A DNA stretch of 64,000 nt. Source: Caulobacter sp. Root343. GTDB lineage: Bacteria > Pseudomonadota > Alphaproteobacteria > Caulobacterales > Caulobacteraceae. The notes below the pieces were generated by a model that searched no databases, was not told the origin of the DNA, and saw nothing but the letters and a program-made list of their open reading frames with translations. Made by a program: the position numbers and the translations under genes. This document shows, in pieces, positions 16,650 through 24,089 of this stretch (its first letter is position 1; every line of letters starts with the position of its first letter). Location of the stretch: the NCBI RefSeq assembly GCF_001425745.1, contig NZ_LMDF01000002.1:101709-165708 (forward strand), in the 5' to 3' direction.

Positions 16650-16775
16650 ATGCGCTTCTTCCAACCGATCCTGCTGGTCTGCGCCGTGGCCATGTCATTC
16701 GTGGGCGCCCTCGGTCTGCCGGGCTGCGCCCGCGCCATCGGCGAGTGCCTGCGCGATCGTCCCGAGCTGGCCTAG
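16650..16775 (+). CDS. Small secreted or lipoprotein-like peptide (41 aa)
   Basis: A 41-residue ORF starts MRFFQPILLVCAVAMSFVGALG, a hydrophobic export-like segment, followed by LPGC (a plausible lipobox) and a short polar tail GECLRDRPELA. GGAG lies 7-8 nt before the ATG. It fills most of the 231-nt gap between selO and the convergent deacetylase-like gene. Not recognised; a small lipoprotein or toxin-like membrane peptide are both possible. Confidence 0.5.
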   Translation: MRFFQPILLVCAVAMSFVGALGLPGCARAIGECLRDRPELA

Positions 16776-16790
16776 GGCCGTTCTGGGCGG

Positions 16791-17567
16791 CTAGGCGCTC
16801 AGCGCTTCCGGTCCCGCGACCGCGTCGCCAGTCAACTGGCGCCGCGCGGTCATGGGGAACGCGGCCAGGAACCGTTCCAGGAACAACCACGTCGCCTTGT
16901 CGTGATCCAGGTGGTGGGTCAGCAGGCCGATCGGCTCGTCCCATCGGCCGGCGAGGCGTCGCTGGGCCATCAGCCGGCGCATACGCGACAGGAATCTCCA
17001 GCTCCCCCGGAAGCGCCCGCCGCCTTTCCAGCGCAGCACGTCCAGGTGCGCGTCCAGCCGCGCGACGCCGCTCTCCGTGCCGCTGACCCGATCGAAGCCC
17101 GAAACGGCCAGGATCGAGGATTCCGGCAGGGCCGCGAGCAGCTGTGGCGTCAGATTGTTCCAGGGGGGCACGAACAGGGTGGGGGCGGCGCCGGCGCGGT
17201 GAAAGGCCATCACGGTCGATCGCAGTTGGGTGCTGACCCAATCGACGCCGTCGCCGTCGACGATCTCGCCGAAGCCCCGGCCTTCCGGTTGGCGATTGAC
17301 GTGCTTGAACCCGTGGACAGCGATCTCGACGCCTGGCTCGGTCTCCACCCGGCGAACCAGCAGCGGCAGGTTCGGACCGGCGATCGACGCCAGGGTCAAG
17401 GCGGCGCCGTGACGACGGGCCAGGTTCAGCAGTTGCTCCAGCGCCCCGGTCGGGACGCGCGCATCGTCGTCGCGCCACCAAAGCACGGGCGTGCGGCCCG
17501 CTCTGGCCCAGAGCAGGAGCTCGGGACCGAGGACCAGGCGGAAGGCGAGGGGCAGGCGGGCCGACAT
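16791..17567 (-). CDS. Polysaccharide deacetylase-like protein
   Basis: 258 aa. The metal-binding pattern of the NodB fold is visible: LWWRDDDAR (Asp33-35), HGFKH (His85 and His89), the substrate-groove motif VPPWNN around residue 133, and a late THHLDHD. Such enzymes N-deacetylate glycans. There is no signal peptide, so the action would be cytosolic, on a lipid- or nucleotide-linked sugar. Only 7 nt separate it from the upstream glycosyltransferase, so the pair probably forms a small surface-glycan operon. Confidence 0.75.
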   Translation of the reverse strand: MSARLPLAFRLVLGPELLLWARAGRTPVLWWRDDDARVPTGALEQLLNLARRHGAALTLASIAGPNLPLLVRRVETEPGVEIAVHGFKHVNRQPEGRGFGEIVDGDGVDWVSTQLRSTVMAFHRAGAAPTLFVPPWNNLTPQLLAALPESSILAVSGFDRVSGTESGVARLDAHLDVLRWKGGGRFRGSWRFLSRMRRLMAQRRLAGRWDEPIGLLTHHLDHDKATWLFLERFLAAFPMTARRQLTGDAVAGPEALSA

Positions 17568-17574
17568 CGGCGGC

Positions 17575-18414
17575 CTACTGCGCGGCGGCCTCGGCGCGAC
17601 GCAACGGCAGCGGAGCCGGCGGGACGACCGGACGCTCCGCCTGCCCGTCGCGTGCGCGGTTGCGAAGGATCTCGCGCGCCCTCAGGTTCGACAGGATCGG
17701 ATAGAGGCCGGCCATCAGTGAGATCAGGAAACCCAGGTCGCCTTCGCGGTGACCCTTGCGTGAGACGTAGCACTTGAAGAACCGGCGTACGCCCCGGAAG
17801 GCGTCGTCGGCGATGCTCTTGACCTTGCCGCTGTCGGCCAGATCTTGGGCCTTCAGGGCGGTGTAGCGGCCCAGGCGCGCGAACATGTCGGCGATGTCCT
17901 CGTCGACCATGTGGCGCAGGGGTTCGTTCAGGCGGCCGCCGAAGGCGCCGTCCAGCTTGGCGCCCGGATGGACCCGCTCGGCCTTCCAGGACTTCACGCC
18001 GCGGCGGAACAGGCGCGCGGCCGACGAGGTGCCGAACGAGCCGCCCCAGCCGTGGCGAACCAGCTGGTCGCCGACATAGTTGTCGATCGGGATCTGGTAC
18101 CAGTCGGCGGCGTCGGCGCGCTCGATCGTGTCGCGGATTTCCCGGGCGAAGGCGGGGCTGACGCCCTCGTCGGCGTCCAGCTCCAGGATCCACTCGCCGG
18201 TGCAGCGAGCGATGCCGGCGTGCTTGCGCGGTCCCTCGATCGGGAAGATCCCCGAAACGACGCGAGCGCCGTACTGACGGGCCACGGCTTCGGTGCCGTC
18301 ACTGCAGCGGTCGGCGACCACGACGATCTCGTCGCAGAACGACAGGGCCCCCAAACAGGCGTGCAGACGCTGCTCTTCGTTGTGCGCACAGATCAGCGCG
18401 GAAAGCTTGGCCAT
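17575..18414 (-). CDS. Family 2 glycosyltransferase (WaaE/KdtX-like)
   Basis: 279 aa from the ATG at 18412-18414 with AGGA upstream; a long upstream frame lacks coding character. A GT-A fold starts LSALICAHNEEQRLHACLGAL, with CDEIVVVADRCSDGT, and the metal-binding LELDADEGVSP. The middle part FRRGVKSWKAERVHP and the layout match LPS-core or exopolysaccharide transferases of the KdtX group. A C-terminal hydrophobic stretch (GFLISLMAGLYPI) may anchor it to the inner membrane. First gene of the pair with the deacetylase-like protein. Confidence 0.85.
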   Translation of the reverse strand: MAKLSALICAHNEEQRLHACLGALSFCDEIVVVADRCSDGTEAVARQYGARVVSGIFPIEGPRKHAGIARCTGEWILELDADEGVSPAFAREIRDTIERADAADWYQIPIDNYVGDQLVRHGWGGSFGTSSAARLFRRGVKSWKAERVHPGAKLDGAFGGRLNEPLRHMVDEDIADMFARLGRYTALKAQDLADSGKVKSIADDAFRGVRRFFKCYVSRKGHREGDLGFLISLMAGLYPILSNLRAREILRNRARDGQAERPVVPPAPLPLRRAEAAAQ

Positions 18415-18545
18415 CACCAATTCCTCGATTGAACGACCACGCCCCCGCGATCGCCCTCGAATCGATGACGGCGCGGGCCAGCGCCGCCCCCCGTCCGCGC
18501 GGTAAGAATTGTGTAAGCTTTGCAACAAGCTTTCGGTTTTGACGC

Positions 18546-20969
18546 CTAGAAGTTGGCCGACAGGGCCAGGCTCCACGTGCGCGGTCGTTGCGGCGTCACC
18601 TGACGGACCTGGCCGAAGCTGAAGGGGTTGCCATAGGCGAAGGTGTCGCTGGAGCTGTTCCAGGGATTGCTGACGAACAGGGCCGCGCGCCAGCGGTCGG
18701 TCATCAATTGGGCCGACAGTTTGCCGGTATAGTAGCCGCCCATCGACGGCGAATAGCGCGGGTCGAAGGTCAGGCGGGATTCGCCGATGTAGCCGGTCTC
18801 GGCCGTCAGCATCAGGGTGGCGTCGGCCAGGATCGGGCGCTGGTAGGTGACCAGGCTGCCGAACGAGACATCGGGCACGCCCGGCAGGCTGGCGGTGTCG
18901 GCGATCCCGTAGCCGGGCTCGATACGCGTCAACTTGGGTTCGTTGAACAGGGCGTTGCCCGACAGGGTCAGGCGCGACGTGGCCCGCCAGGCGGCCTCGA
19001 TCTCGAGGCCCCGATTGCGGCCGTCGCCGATATTGGCGGTGTAGGACAGGCCCGAGCCAAAGTACTGGTCCGTCTGGATGTTGCGCCAGTCGTCATAGAA
19101 CAGGGCCGCCCGCAGGTTCATCCGCCCCCGGAACGGGTTGAGCGTCGCGCCCACCTCGTAGTTGCGCAGATGATCGGGGCGGAATACCCGACGGGCTTCG
19201 TTGGGCGTGGTCAGGCCGCCGGAGTTGAAGCCGCCGGCGCGGTAGCCCTCCGACGTCAGCGCATAGATCAACCCGCCGCCGGCCAGGTCGCGCTGCACCG
19301 AGAACTTTGGCGAGAAACCGCTGAACGAAGCCTTACGGTCAAGGTCGCGCGATTGCCCAGGATAGGGGGCCAGCACGTACGAACGCGTGTGGATGGTGGT
19401 CTCGAACGAGCGTCCGCCCAGGGCGACCTTCCAGCCGGCCCCGAGGTCATAGGTCGCCTCGCCATAGAGGGCGTACTCGTTCAGCCGATCCTTGCGATCC
19501 TCGTCATAGACGCTGCGGGTGACGCCGCTGGTGCGCGCCCGGAGGTCGGCGTCGCCTTCCTCGATGCTGGTGGCCGTGAACAGACCGACCATCCAGCGCA
19601 GGCGACCGCGTTCCGGTCCGGTGTAGAGCGCGTCCTCGACGACCATTCGAAGACGCGCGGATTCGTCATAGAGCCCCAGTTCCACGGCCTCGTCGGCGAA
19701 CTCGGTCAAGGCCAGGGTGGCGTCGTAGCGGCTGGCGTACTTGTGGGTGACATAGCCGGTGACCGACTCGAAGCGGCCCCAGTCGCCCGAGCCGCTGATC
19801 TTCAGCGAGGTCTCGCCCAGGCGGTTGCGGTGGGTCTCACGCACCTGGTTGGCGCGTCTTGGCGCTCCGGCCACCAGGGTGACGTACTGGGTGTCCTTGG
19901 ACGAGACGCTCTGGGCGGCGCTCCCCAGCTTGACCTGCCAGTCGCCCAGGTCGACGCGCCAAGCCAGGCGGCCGCCGAGGCGGGTGGTCTTGTCGACGTT
20001 GGACAGGCGCAGGTTGACGTCGTCCAGATAGCCGCCGTCGACATCGTGATAGACCGCCGCCCGCACGGCCGAGACCTGGCCAAGCGGCGCGTTGACCACG
20101 CCTTCCAACCGATAGGAGGGCGAGCCGGAGTCCGTCGCCGCGGTGGTTGCGCCCACCGACCCGTAAAAGGCGCCGAGCTCGGGCTGGCGGGTGACGATCC
20201 GATAGATGCCGCTGAGCGAACCGCCGCCGTAGAGCGCGCCCTGGGGACCGCGCAGCACCTCGACCCGATCGACGTCGATCAGGCGCAGATCGGGGTCGGG
20301 CGCATTGTAGTTGACCGGGACGTCGTCGAGATAGGTGCCGACCGTCGATTGGGTCCGTCCGGTGAAGGTCCCGTCCGACAAGCCGCGCAGCAGGATCTTA
20401 TTGCGCGCCGCGCCCAGGTTCGTGGTGATGAAGCCGGCCGTCTGGCGGGCCACCGAACCAGTCTCGCCGACACCGGTGTCCTGCAGCTGCGGCGAGCCGA
20501 TGACGCTGACGCCGCCGGGCAGGCTGCCCAGGCGCGGCGGCCGCTTGCCCGCGCTGATGACCAGGGGGGCCAGCGGAGCGACGGGCTCCACGGCGATCGT
20601 GGCGCGCGCGGCGACCGGCGGCCTGACTGGCGCGGCTGCCGGCGAGCGAGGGTGAGGCGAGAAGCGAATCGTCCGGGCGTCGACGAAGGCATAGCCGCAA
20701 CCCTTGCCTTGGGTGGCTCGGTCGAGCGCCTGCTTGAGGTCGAAGATTCCGACCAGAGGGACGCCGGCCCCCTGGCACGCCTCGACGCCGCCGACCGATA
20801 CGCCCATGCGGACGCCCAGTTCGATCAGGGTTTCCGCGGTGGTGGCCTTGTGGATATTGAGCGGCGTGCGGACGTCCGCGGCGACCGCGCCGTGTCCGCT
20901 GGCGCCTAGACCCAGTATGCTGGCGGCGAAAAGGATCGAGGCCCGTCTCAGGATCGGGCCCGCGCGCAA
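18546..20969 (-). CDS. TonB-dependent receptor with N-terminal STN signalling domain
   Basis: 807 aa. After the signal peptide comes an STN domain (about residues 35-110: LNIHKATTAETLIELGVRMGVSV, FDLKQALDRATQGKGC). Then the plug with LLRGLSDGTF, TYLDDVPVN and RVEVLRGPQGALYGGGS, and a beta-barrel ending WSLALSANF. STN domains contact a FecR-type anti-sigma factor in the periplasm to report ligand binding. The gene lies directly after fecR-like and fecI-like genes, as expected for a self-regulating transport system. The start is TTG (20967-20969), only 3 nt after the fecR stop. Ligand unknown; siderophore/haem-type signalling is usual. Confidence 0.92.
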   Translation of the reverse strand: MRAGPILRRASILFAASILGLGASGHGAVAADVRTPLNIHKATTAETLIELGVRMGVSVGGVEACQGAGVPLVGIFDLKQALDRATQGKGCGYAFVDARTIRFSPHPRSPAAAPVRPPVAARATIAVEPVAPLAPLVISAGKRPPRLGSLPGGVSVIGSPQLQDTGVGETGSVARQTAGFITTNLGAARNKILLRGLSDGTFTGRTQSTVGTYLDDVPVNYNAPDPDLRLIDVDRVEVLRGPQGALYGGGSLSGIYRIVTRQPELGAFYGSVGATTAATDSGSPSYRLEGVVNAPLGQVSAVRAAVYHDVDGGYLDDVNLRLSNVDKTTRLGGRLAWRVDLGDWQVKLGSAAQSVSSKDTQYVTLVAGAPRRANQVRETHRNRLGETSLKISGSGDWGRFESVTGYVTHKYASRYDATLALTEFADEAVELGLYDESARLRMVVEDALYTGPERGRLRWMVGLFTATSIEEGDADLRARTSGVTRSVYDEDRKDRLNEYALYGEATYDLGAGWKVALGGRSFETTIHTRSYVLAPYPGQSRDLDRKASFSGFSPKFSVQRDLAGGGLIYALTSEGYRAGGFNSGGLTTPNEARRVFRPDHLRNYEVGATLNPFRGRMNLRAALFYDDWRNIQTDQYFGSGLSYTANIGDGRNRGLEIEAAWRATSRLTLSGNALFNEPKLTRIEPGYGIADTASLPGVPDVSFGSLVTYQRPILADATLMLTAETGYIGESRLTFDPRYSPSMGGYYTGKLSAQLMTDRWRAALFVSNPWNSSSDTFAYGNPFSFGQVRQVTPQRPRTWSLALSANF

Positions 20970-20972
20970 GCG

Positions 20973-21950
20973 TCAGTTCGGCGCTGAGGATTTCCCGCGC
21001 AGGACAATCGAATCATCGGTTGGCGTCGCCGATAGCGGCATGAGGCTGGTCAGGCGGCGAACCATCGCATCCTGACTATCCACGATCAATACGCCGGAAA
21101 ACCGAAGGTTGGCCGCGGTTTCGCCCTCAAGGCGAAGCGGCCGGTCGAAATAGTGGTTCATGTCGCTGACGATCCGGCCCAGCGGCTGGTCGCGATAGAT
21201 CAGTCGGCCCGAACGCCAGCCCACCTGATCCTCGGCGGCCACGGCGCGGACGACGACGCCAGAGGCGCCTTCGACATGCTCGAGCATCTGGCCGGGGCGC
21301 AGGCGCACGGGCGTGTCCTCGCCATCGGTCGAGACCTCGACCAGGCCGCGCAGCACGGTGACGCTGAGCTGGCCGTCACGGCGGCGGACGTCGAACTTGG
21401 TCCCGACCACGCGCACCGTCTCATCGCCGGCGGTGATCAGGAACGGGCGCTGGCTGTCGTGCGCCACGTCGAACAGGGCTTGGCCGTCATGCACGGTGAC
21501 GCGGCGGGCTTCCTTGTCGAGGCGCACCGACACGTGCGAGTCGGTGTTCAGATCGATGTGGCTGCCGTCCGCCAGCTGGACGGCGCGGTGCTCGCCCTTG
21601 GCGGTGGCGTACAACGCGTCGGGCTGGGGCAGCAGTTCGCCCCAAGGCGCGACGACGATCGCGACGGCGGCCACGGCGGCGGCCGCGCCCAGACCACCCA
21701 GCCAACGCCAGTCGATCGTGAACGCCCGCTTCACCGTGGCGCGCCTGGGTTCGGCCAATTCCCCCCGGACGGCCGAACCTCGCTGGAAGATCTCCTCGTC
21801 GACGGCTTGGATAGCGTCATACGCCTCCAGCGCGCCAGGCTCGCTCAGCCAAGCGTCAAACGCCAGCCAGTCGGTCTCTTCGACCTCCGGCCGCTGCAGT
21901 CGGGTCAGCCAATCGGCCGCCTCTTGCAGATGTTGCGCTGACCGGCTCAT
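20973..21950 (-). CDS. FecR-family anti-sigma factor
   Basis: 325 aa. The cytoplasmic N-terminus (DUF4880: AADWLTRLQRPEVEETDWLAFDAWLSEP) binds the sigma factor. A single membrane span lies near residues 83-103. The periplasmic part has the FecR domain (EHRAVQLADGSHIDLNTDSHVSV, FDVAHDSQRPFLI, VVGTKFDVR) and a C-terminal STN-like region (DQPLGRIVSDMNHYFDRPL). It transmits the receptor signal to the ECF sigma factor encoded just upstream. Middle gene of the sigma-FecR-receptor operon. Confidence 0.93.
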   Translation of the reverse strand: MSRSAQHLQEAADWLTRLQRPEVEETDWLAFDAWLSEPGALEAYDAIQAVDEEIFQRGSAVRGELAEPRRATVKRAFTIDWRWLGGLGAAAAVAAVAIVVAPWGELLPQPDALYATAKGEHRAVQLADGSHIDLNTDSHVSVRLDKEARRVTVHDGQALFDVAHDSQRPFLITAGDETVRVVGTKFDVRRRDGQLSVTVLRGLVEVSTDGEDTPVRLRPGQMLEHVEGASGVVVRAVAAEDQVGWRSGRLIYRDQPLGRIVSDMNHYFDRPLRLEGETAANLRFSGVLIVDSQDAMVRRLTSLMPLSATPTDDSIVLRGKSSAPN

Positions 21951-22035
21951 CCGGCGTTGCTCCGACGAGGATCCATCATCCCCCTGAACGTAGACGGCGC
22001 CCCGAAGCGTCGTCCTCCATGCGTGCTTGCATAAA

Positions 22036-22557
22036 TCACCGCAGACGCCGCGTCAGTGTCTTTAAAGCAGAGCTGATGTGCTTTTCCACCGTGCTGACGC
22101 TGATGCCCATGCGGCGGGCGGTCTCTATGTGGCTATGCCCGTCCAGCTTGTGCAGCTGAAAGGCCTGGCGGGTTTTCTCGGGCAGGTCCTCGACCGCCTC
22201 GACCAGCGCCTGCAGGCGCTGGCGGCCGGCGACGACCTCGTCGGCCGAGGGTTCGTCGGCGATCTCCTGGCCCGCGACGGCCGTGGTGTTGATGGCGCGC
22301 CAGTCGTTGTCGCGGGCGCCGGAGCGCTTCTGGCTGCGCAGGCGGTCCAGCATCAGGTTCGAGCCGATGCGATGCAGTAGGGCCGACGGGTTGTCGACTG
22401 GGCCGATCGCCTCCATGCCGCTGAGCCGCAGATAGAGGTCCTGAACCAGGTCCTCGGCCTCGGCGCGGGAGCCCAGGCGCGCCGCGAAGAAACGCACCAG
22501 GTTGGCGCGCTTTTCCTCGTACAAGCCCAGCAGCACGGCCTTGTCCGAGCCTGTCAC
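22036..22557 (-). CDS. ECF RNA polymerase sigma factor, FecI type
   Basis: About 173 aa. Sigma region 2 has EDLVQDLYLRL and NPSALLHRIGSNLMLDRLRSQ. Region 4 has LPEKTRQAFQLHKLDGHSHIETARRMGISVSTVEKHI, close to FecI. It would direct transcription of its own receptor gene when released by FecR. No ATG is available near the start: GTG at 22555-22557 is proposed, with TTG two codons upstream and TTG at 22597-22599 as alternatives. The gap to fecR is 85 nt. Confidence 0.9.
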   Translation of the reverse strand: MTGSDKAVLLGLYEEKRANLVRFFAARLGSRAEAEDLVQDLYLRLSGMEAIGPVDNPSALLHRIGSNLMLDRLRSQKRSGARDNDWRAINTTAVAGQEIADEPSADEVVAGRQRLQALVEAVEDLPEKTRQAFQLHKLDGHSHIETARRMGISVSTVEKHISSALKTLTRRLR

Positions 22558-22599
22558 GCTCAAAAGATCCCCCGCGTCCGCCAATCGCCGCCCCCTCAA

Positions 22600-23008
22600 G
22601 GCGCAGCACTATCCATCTTTTTGGCCGAAAGACGATCGTTAGTTCGACCGTTCGTCCGTCCTCGCCGAAGCAGATAGGGCGGCGACGGATCCGGAGAAAG
22701 CGCCGCGCATGTTGAATACCGATACTTTTCTTGGTTCCCGTTGAAATCGTTTCGTTTGACCCGATCGAGCGACACCACGAAGACCTGGATTTTGTGTGGC
22801 GAAATGTCGCGGAGGCCCTGTGGACCGCGCCGGCTTTCGCGGCGCCTGGGGCGCGATCCGATCATCTGACGTCCGATCGACGGGTTTCGTCCGGACCCGG
22901 CGGGGCTCGACATTGTAATCCATTGTAAAAACAGCGCCGCCACCTCTGGTGGCGCCGAGGATCTTGCTCTTTAACCTTCCGCGAACGCGGTTCGGGGAGC
23001 GCGGGATC
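22600..23008. other. 409-nt divergent intergenic region
   Basis: Separates the sigma-factor gene (leftward) from the gene at 23009 (rightward). It has an AT-richer part near 22710-22760 and a small hairpin CGCCACC-TCT-GGTGGCG close to 22938-22954. No ORF with credible codon use, no tRNA, and no confident promoter was seen. Confidence 0.4.
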
Positions 23009-23356
23009 ATGAGTCAGTCCAGCGTGATGCAGCGACACGTTCCCCAGACGGCCGGCAAGACCGCCGCCGTCGCCCTTCTCAATCCGGTAGTGGGCGAAAT
23101 CGCCAGCGCCCTGCTCGACCTGGGCGGCGCCGCCCACCGCGACGTCGTCGTCGCCTATGTCGCCAAGCAGCGTGGCTTGTATCGCCCCCCGGACTCCCTA
23201 CGACGTGAACTGGGCGCGGCGTTCGACGCCTATTGTGACGGCGCCTGTGATCCGCGGGCGCCGGGCCTGCTGCACCTGCCCTACGGCCCCCAGAGCGCCC
23301 GTTGGGCCCTGACCGATCGCGGCTATCGCATGCTGCGGATGGGAGAGGCGCGATGA
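23009..23356 (+). CDS. Hypothetical protein
   Basis: 115 aa from the ATG at 23009, with GGGGAG about 9 nt upstream. Residues 25-90 (LNPVVGEIASALLDLGGAAHRDVVVAYVAKQRGL, PDSLRRELGAAFDAY) suggest a helical, winged-helix-like module. The end reads WALTDRGYRMLRM, as in small transcription regulators. No family recognised. The stop overlaps the next gene start by 4 nt (ATGA). Confidence 0.6.
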   Translation: MSQSSVMQRHVPQTAGKTAAVALLNPVVGEIASALLDLGGAAHRDVVVAYVAKQRGLYRPPDSLRRELGAAFDAYCDGACDPRAPGLLHLPYGPQSARWALTDRGYRMLRMGEAR

Positions 23357-23505
23357 AGCCGGTCACGCCCCGCTGGACCGTCACAACCGAACGATCTCGA
23401 GAGCGCCGTCACTACACGCCGCTGGTCCTGGCCGCCGTCCTCGCGGCTCTGGTCTGGGCCGTCATCGCCTGGGGCGGCGTGGTGCTGGGCGCCTGGCTGG
23501 CGTGA
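23353..23505 (+). CDS. Small single-span membrane protein (50 aa)
   Basis: Basic N-terminus (TTERSRERRHY) then one membrane span LVLAAVLAALVWAVIAWGGVVLGAW, which predicts a cytoplasmic N-terminus. Translationally coupled to the preceding gene by ATGA overlap, so the two proteins probably work together, perhaps as a regulator and its membrane tether. Function unknown. Confidence 0.6.
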   Translation: MKPVTPRWTVTTERSRERRHYTPLVLAAVLAALVWAVIAWGGVVLGAWLA

Positions 23506-23563
23506 CCCGAGGCGCGGGTCGCGCTATCGTCGAGCGGTTGGGGATTTTCGGGGGCGAGTGATC

Positions 23564-24082
23564 ATGCGCGGACGTAACCTGGGGCTGGCCGTCGCCGGCC
23601 TTCTGGCGCTGAACGCCTGCGCCTCGCCACGGGCCGTGGGCCAGGGCGACGTCGCCATCCTGAAGGGCGCGACGATCGCCGGCTATGCCAGTCAGGTCGA
23701 CGGCGATGACGCCGCCTACGCCAAGGCCGTGCAGGCCCAGGCGATCACCCGTTTCGAGAGCCAGTTCGCGGCCAAGCCCGCCTATCTGGTCCAGGTCGGG
23801 GTGGCCTCGGCCCCGCCGACCGTCGGCGTCTCCACCGCCGCCGAGACCCTCGAGGCCAAGGCTTGGCGCAGCCAGCCGCCAGCCTCAGGGTCGTGGAGTG
23901 AGCTTTTCGGGGGCAAAGGCCCTGTCCGCATCGTGACCCTCGCCGTGCTGGACGCTCGCACGGGCAAGACGGTCGCCTGGTCGTCGATCCGGGTGCGCAA
24001 GGGCGAGCCGGCGGTGGTGGCCGACCTGCTGGTCCAGGCTCTGCAAGCGCCCGCCCCCCTCCCTCAGAAAAGAGGGGGCTGA
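23564..24082 (+). CDS. Hypothetical lipoprotein
   Basis: 172 aa from the ATG at 23564. A lipoprotein signal ends in LNAC, with the lipidated Cys19. The mature part has long helices (ATIAGYASQVDGDDAAYAKAV, AITRFESQF) and beta segments (YLVQVGVASAPPTVGVS, PVRIVTLAVLDARTGKTVAW). This resembles envelope lipoproteins of the DUF4136-like type, but assignment is uncertain. Ser rather than Asp at +2 suggests outer-membrane sorting. It is convergent with the CHASE2 kinase gene. Confidence 0.7.
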   Translation: MRGRNLGLAVAGLLALNACASPRAVGQGDVAILKGATIAGYASQVDGDDAAYAKAVQAQAITRFESQFAAKPAYLVQVGVASAPPTVGVSTAAETLEAKAWRSQPPASGSWSELFGGKGPVRIVTLAVLDARTGKTVAWSSIRVRKGEPAVVADLLVQALQAPAPLPQKRGG

Positions 24083-24089
24083 GCCTTCG

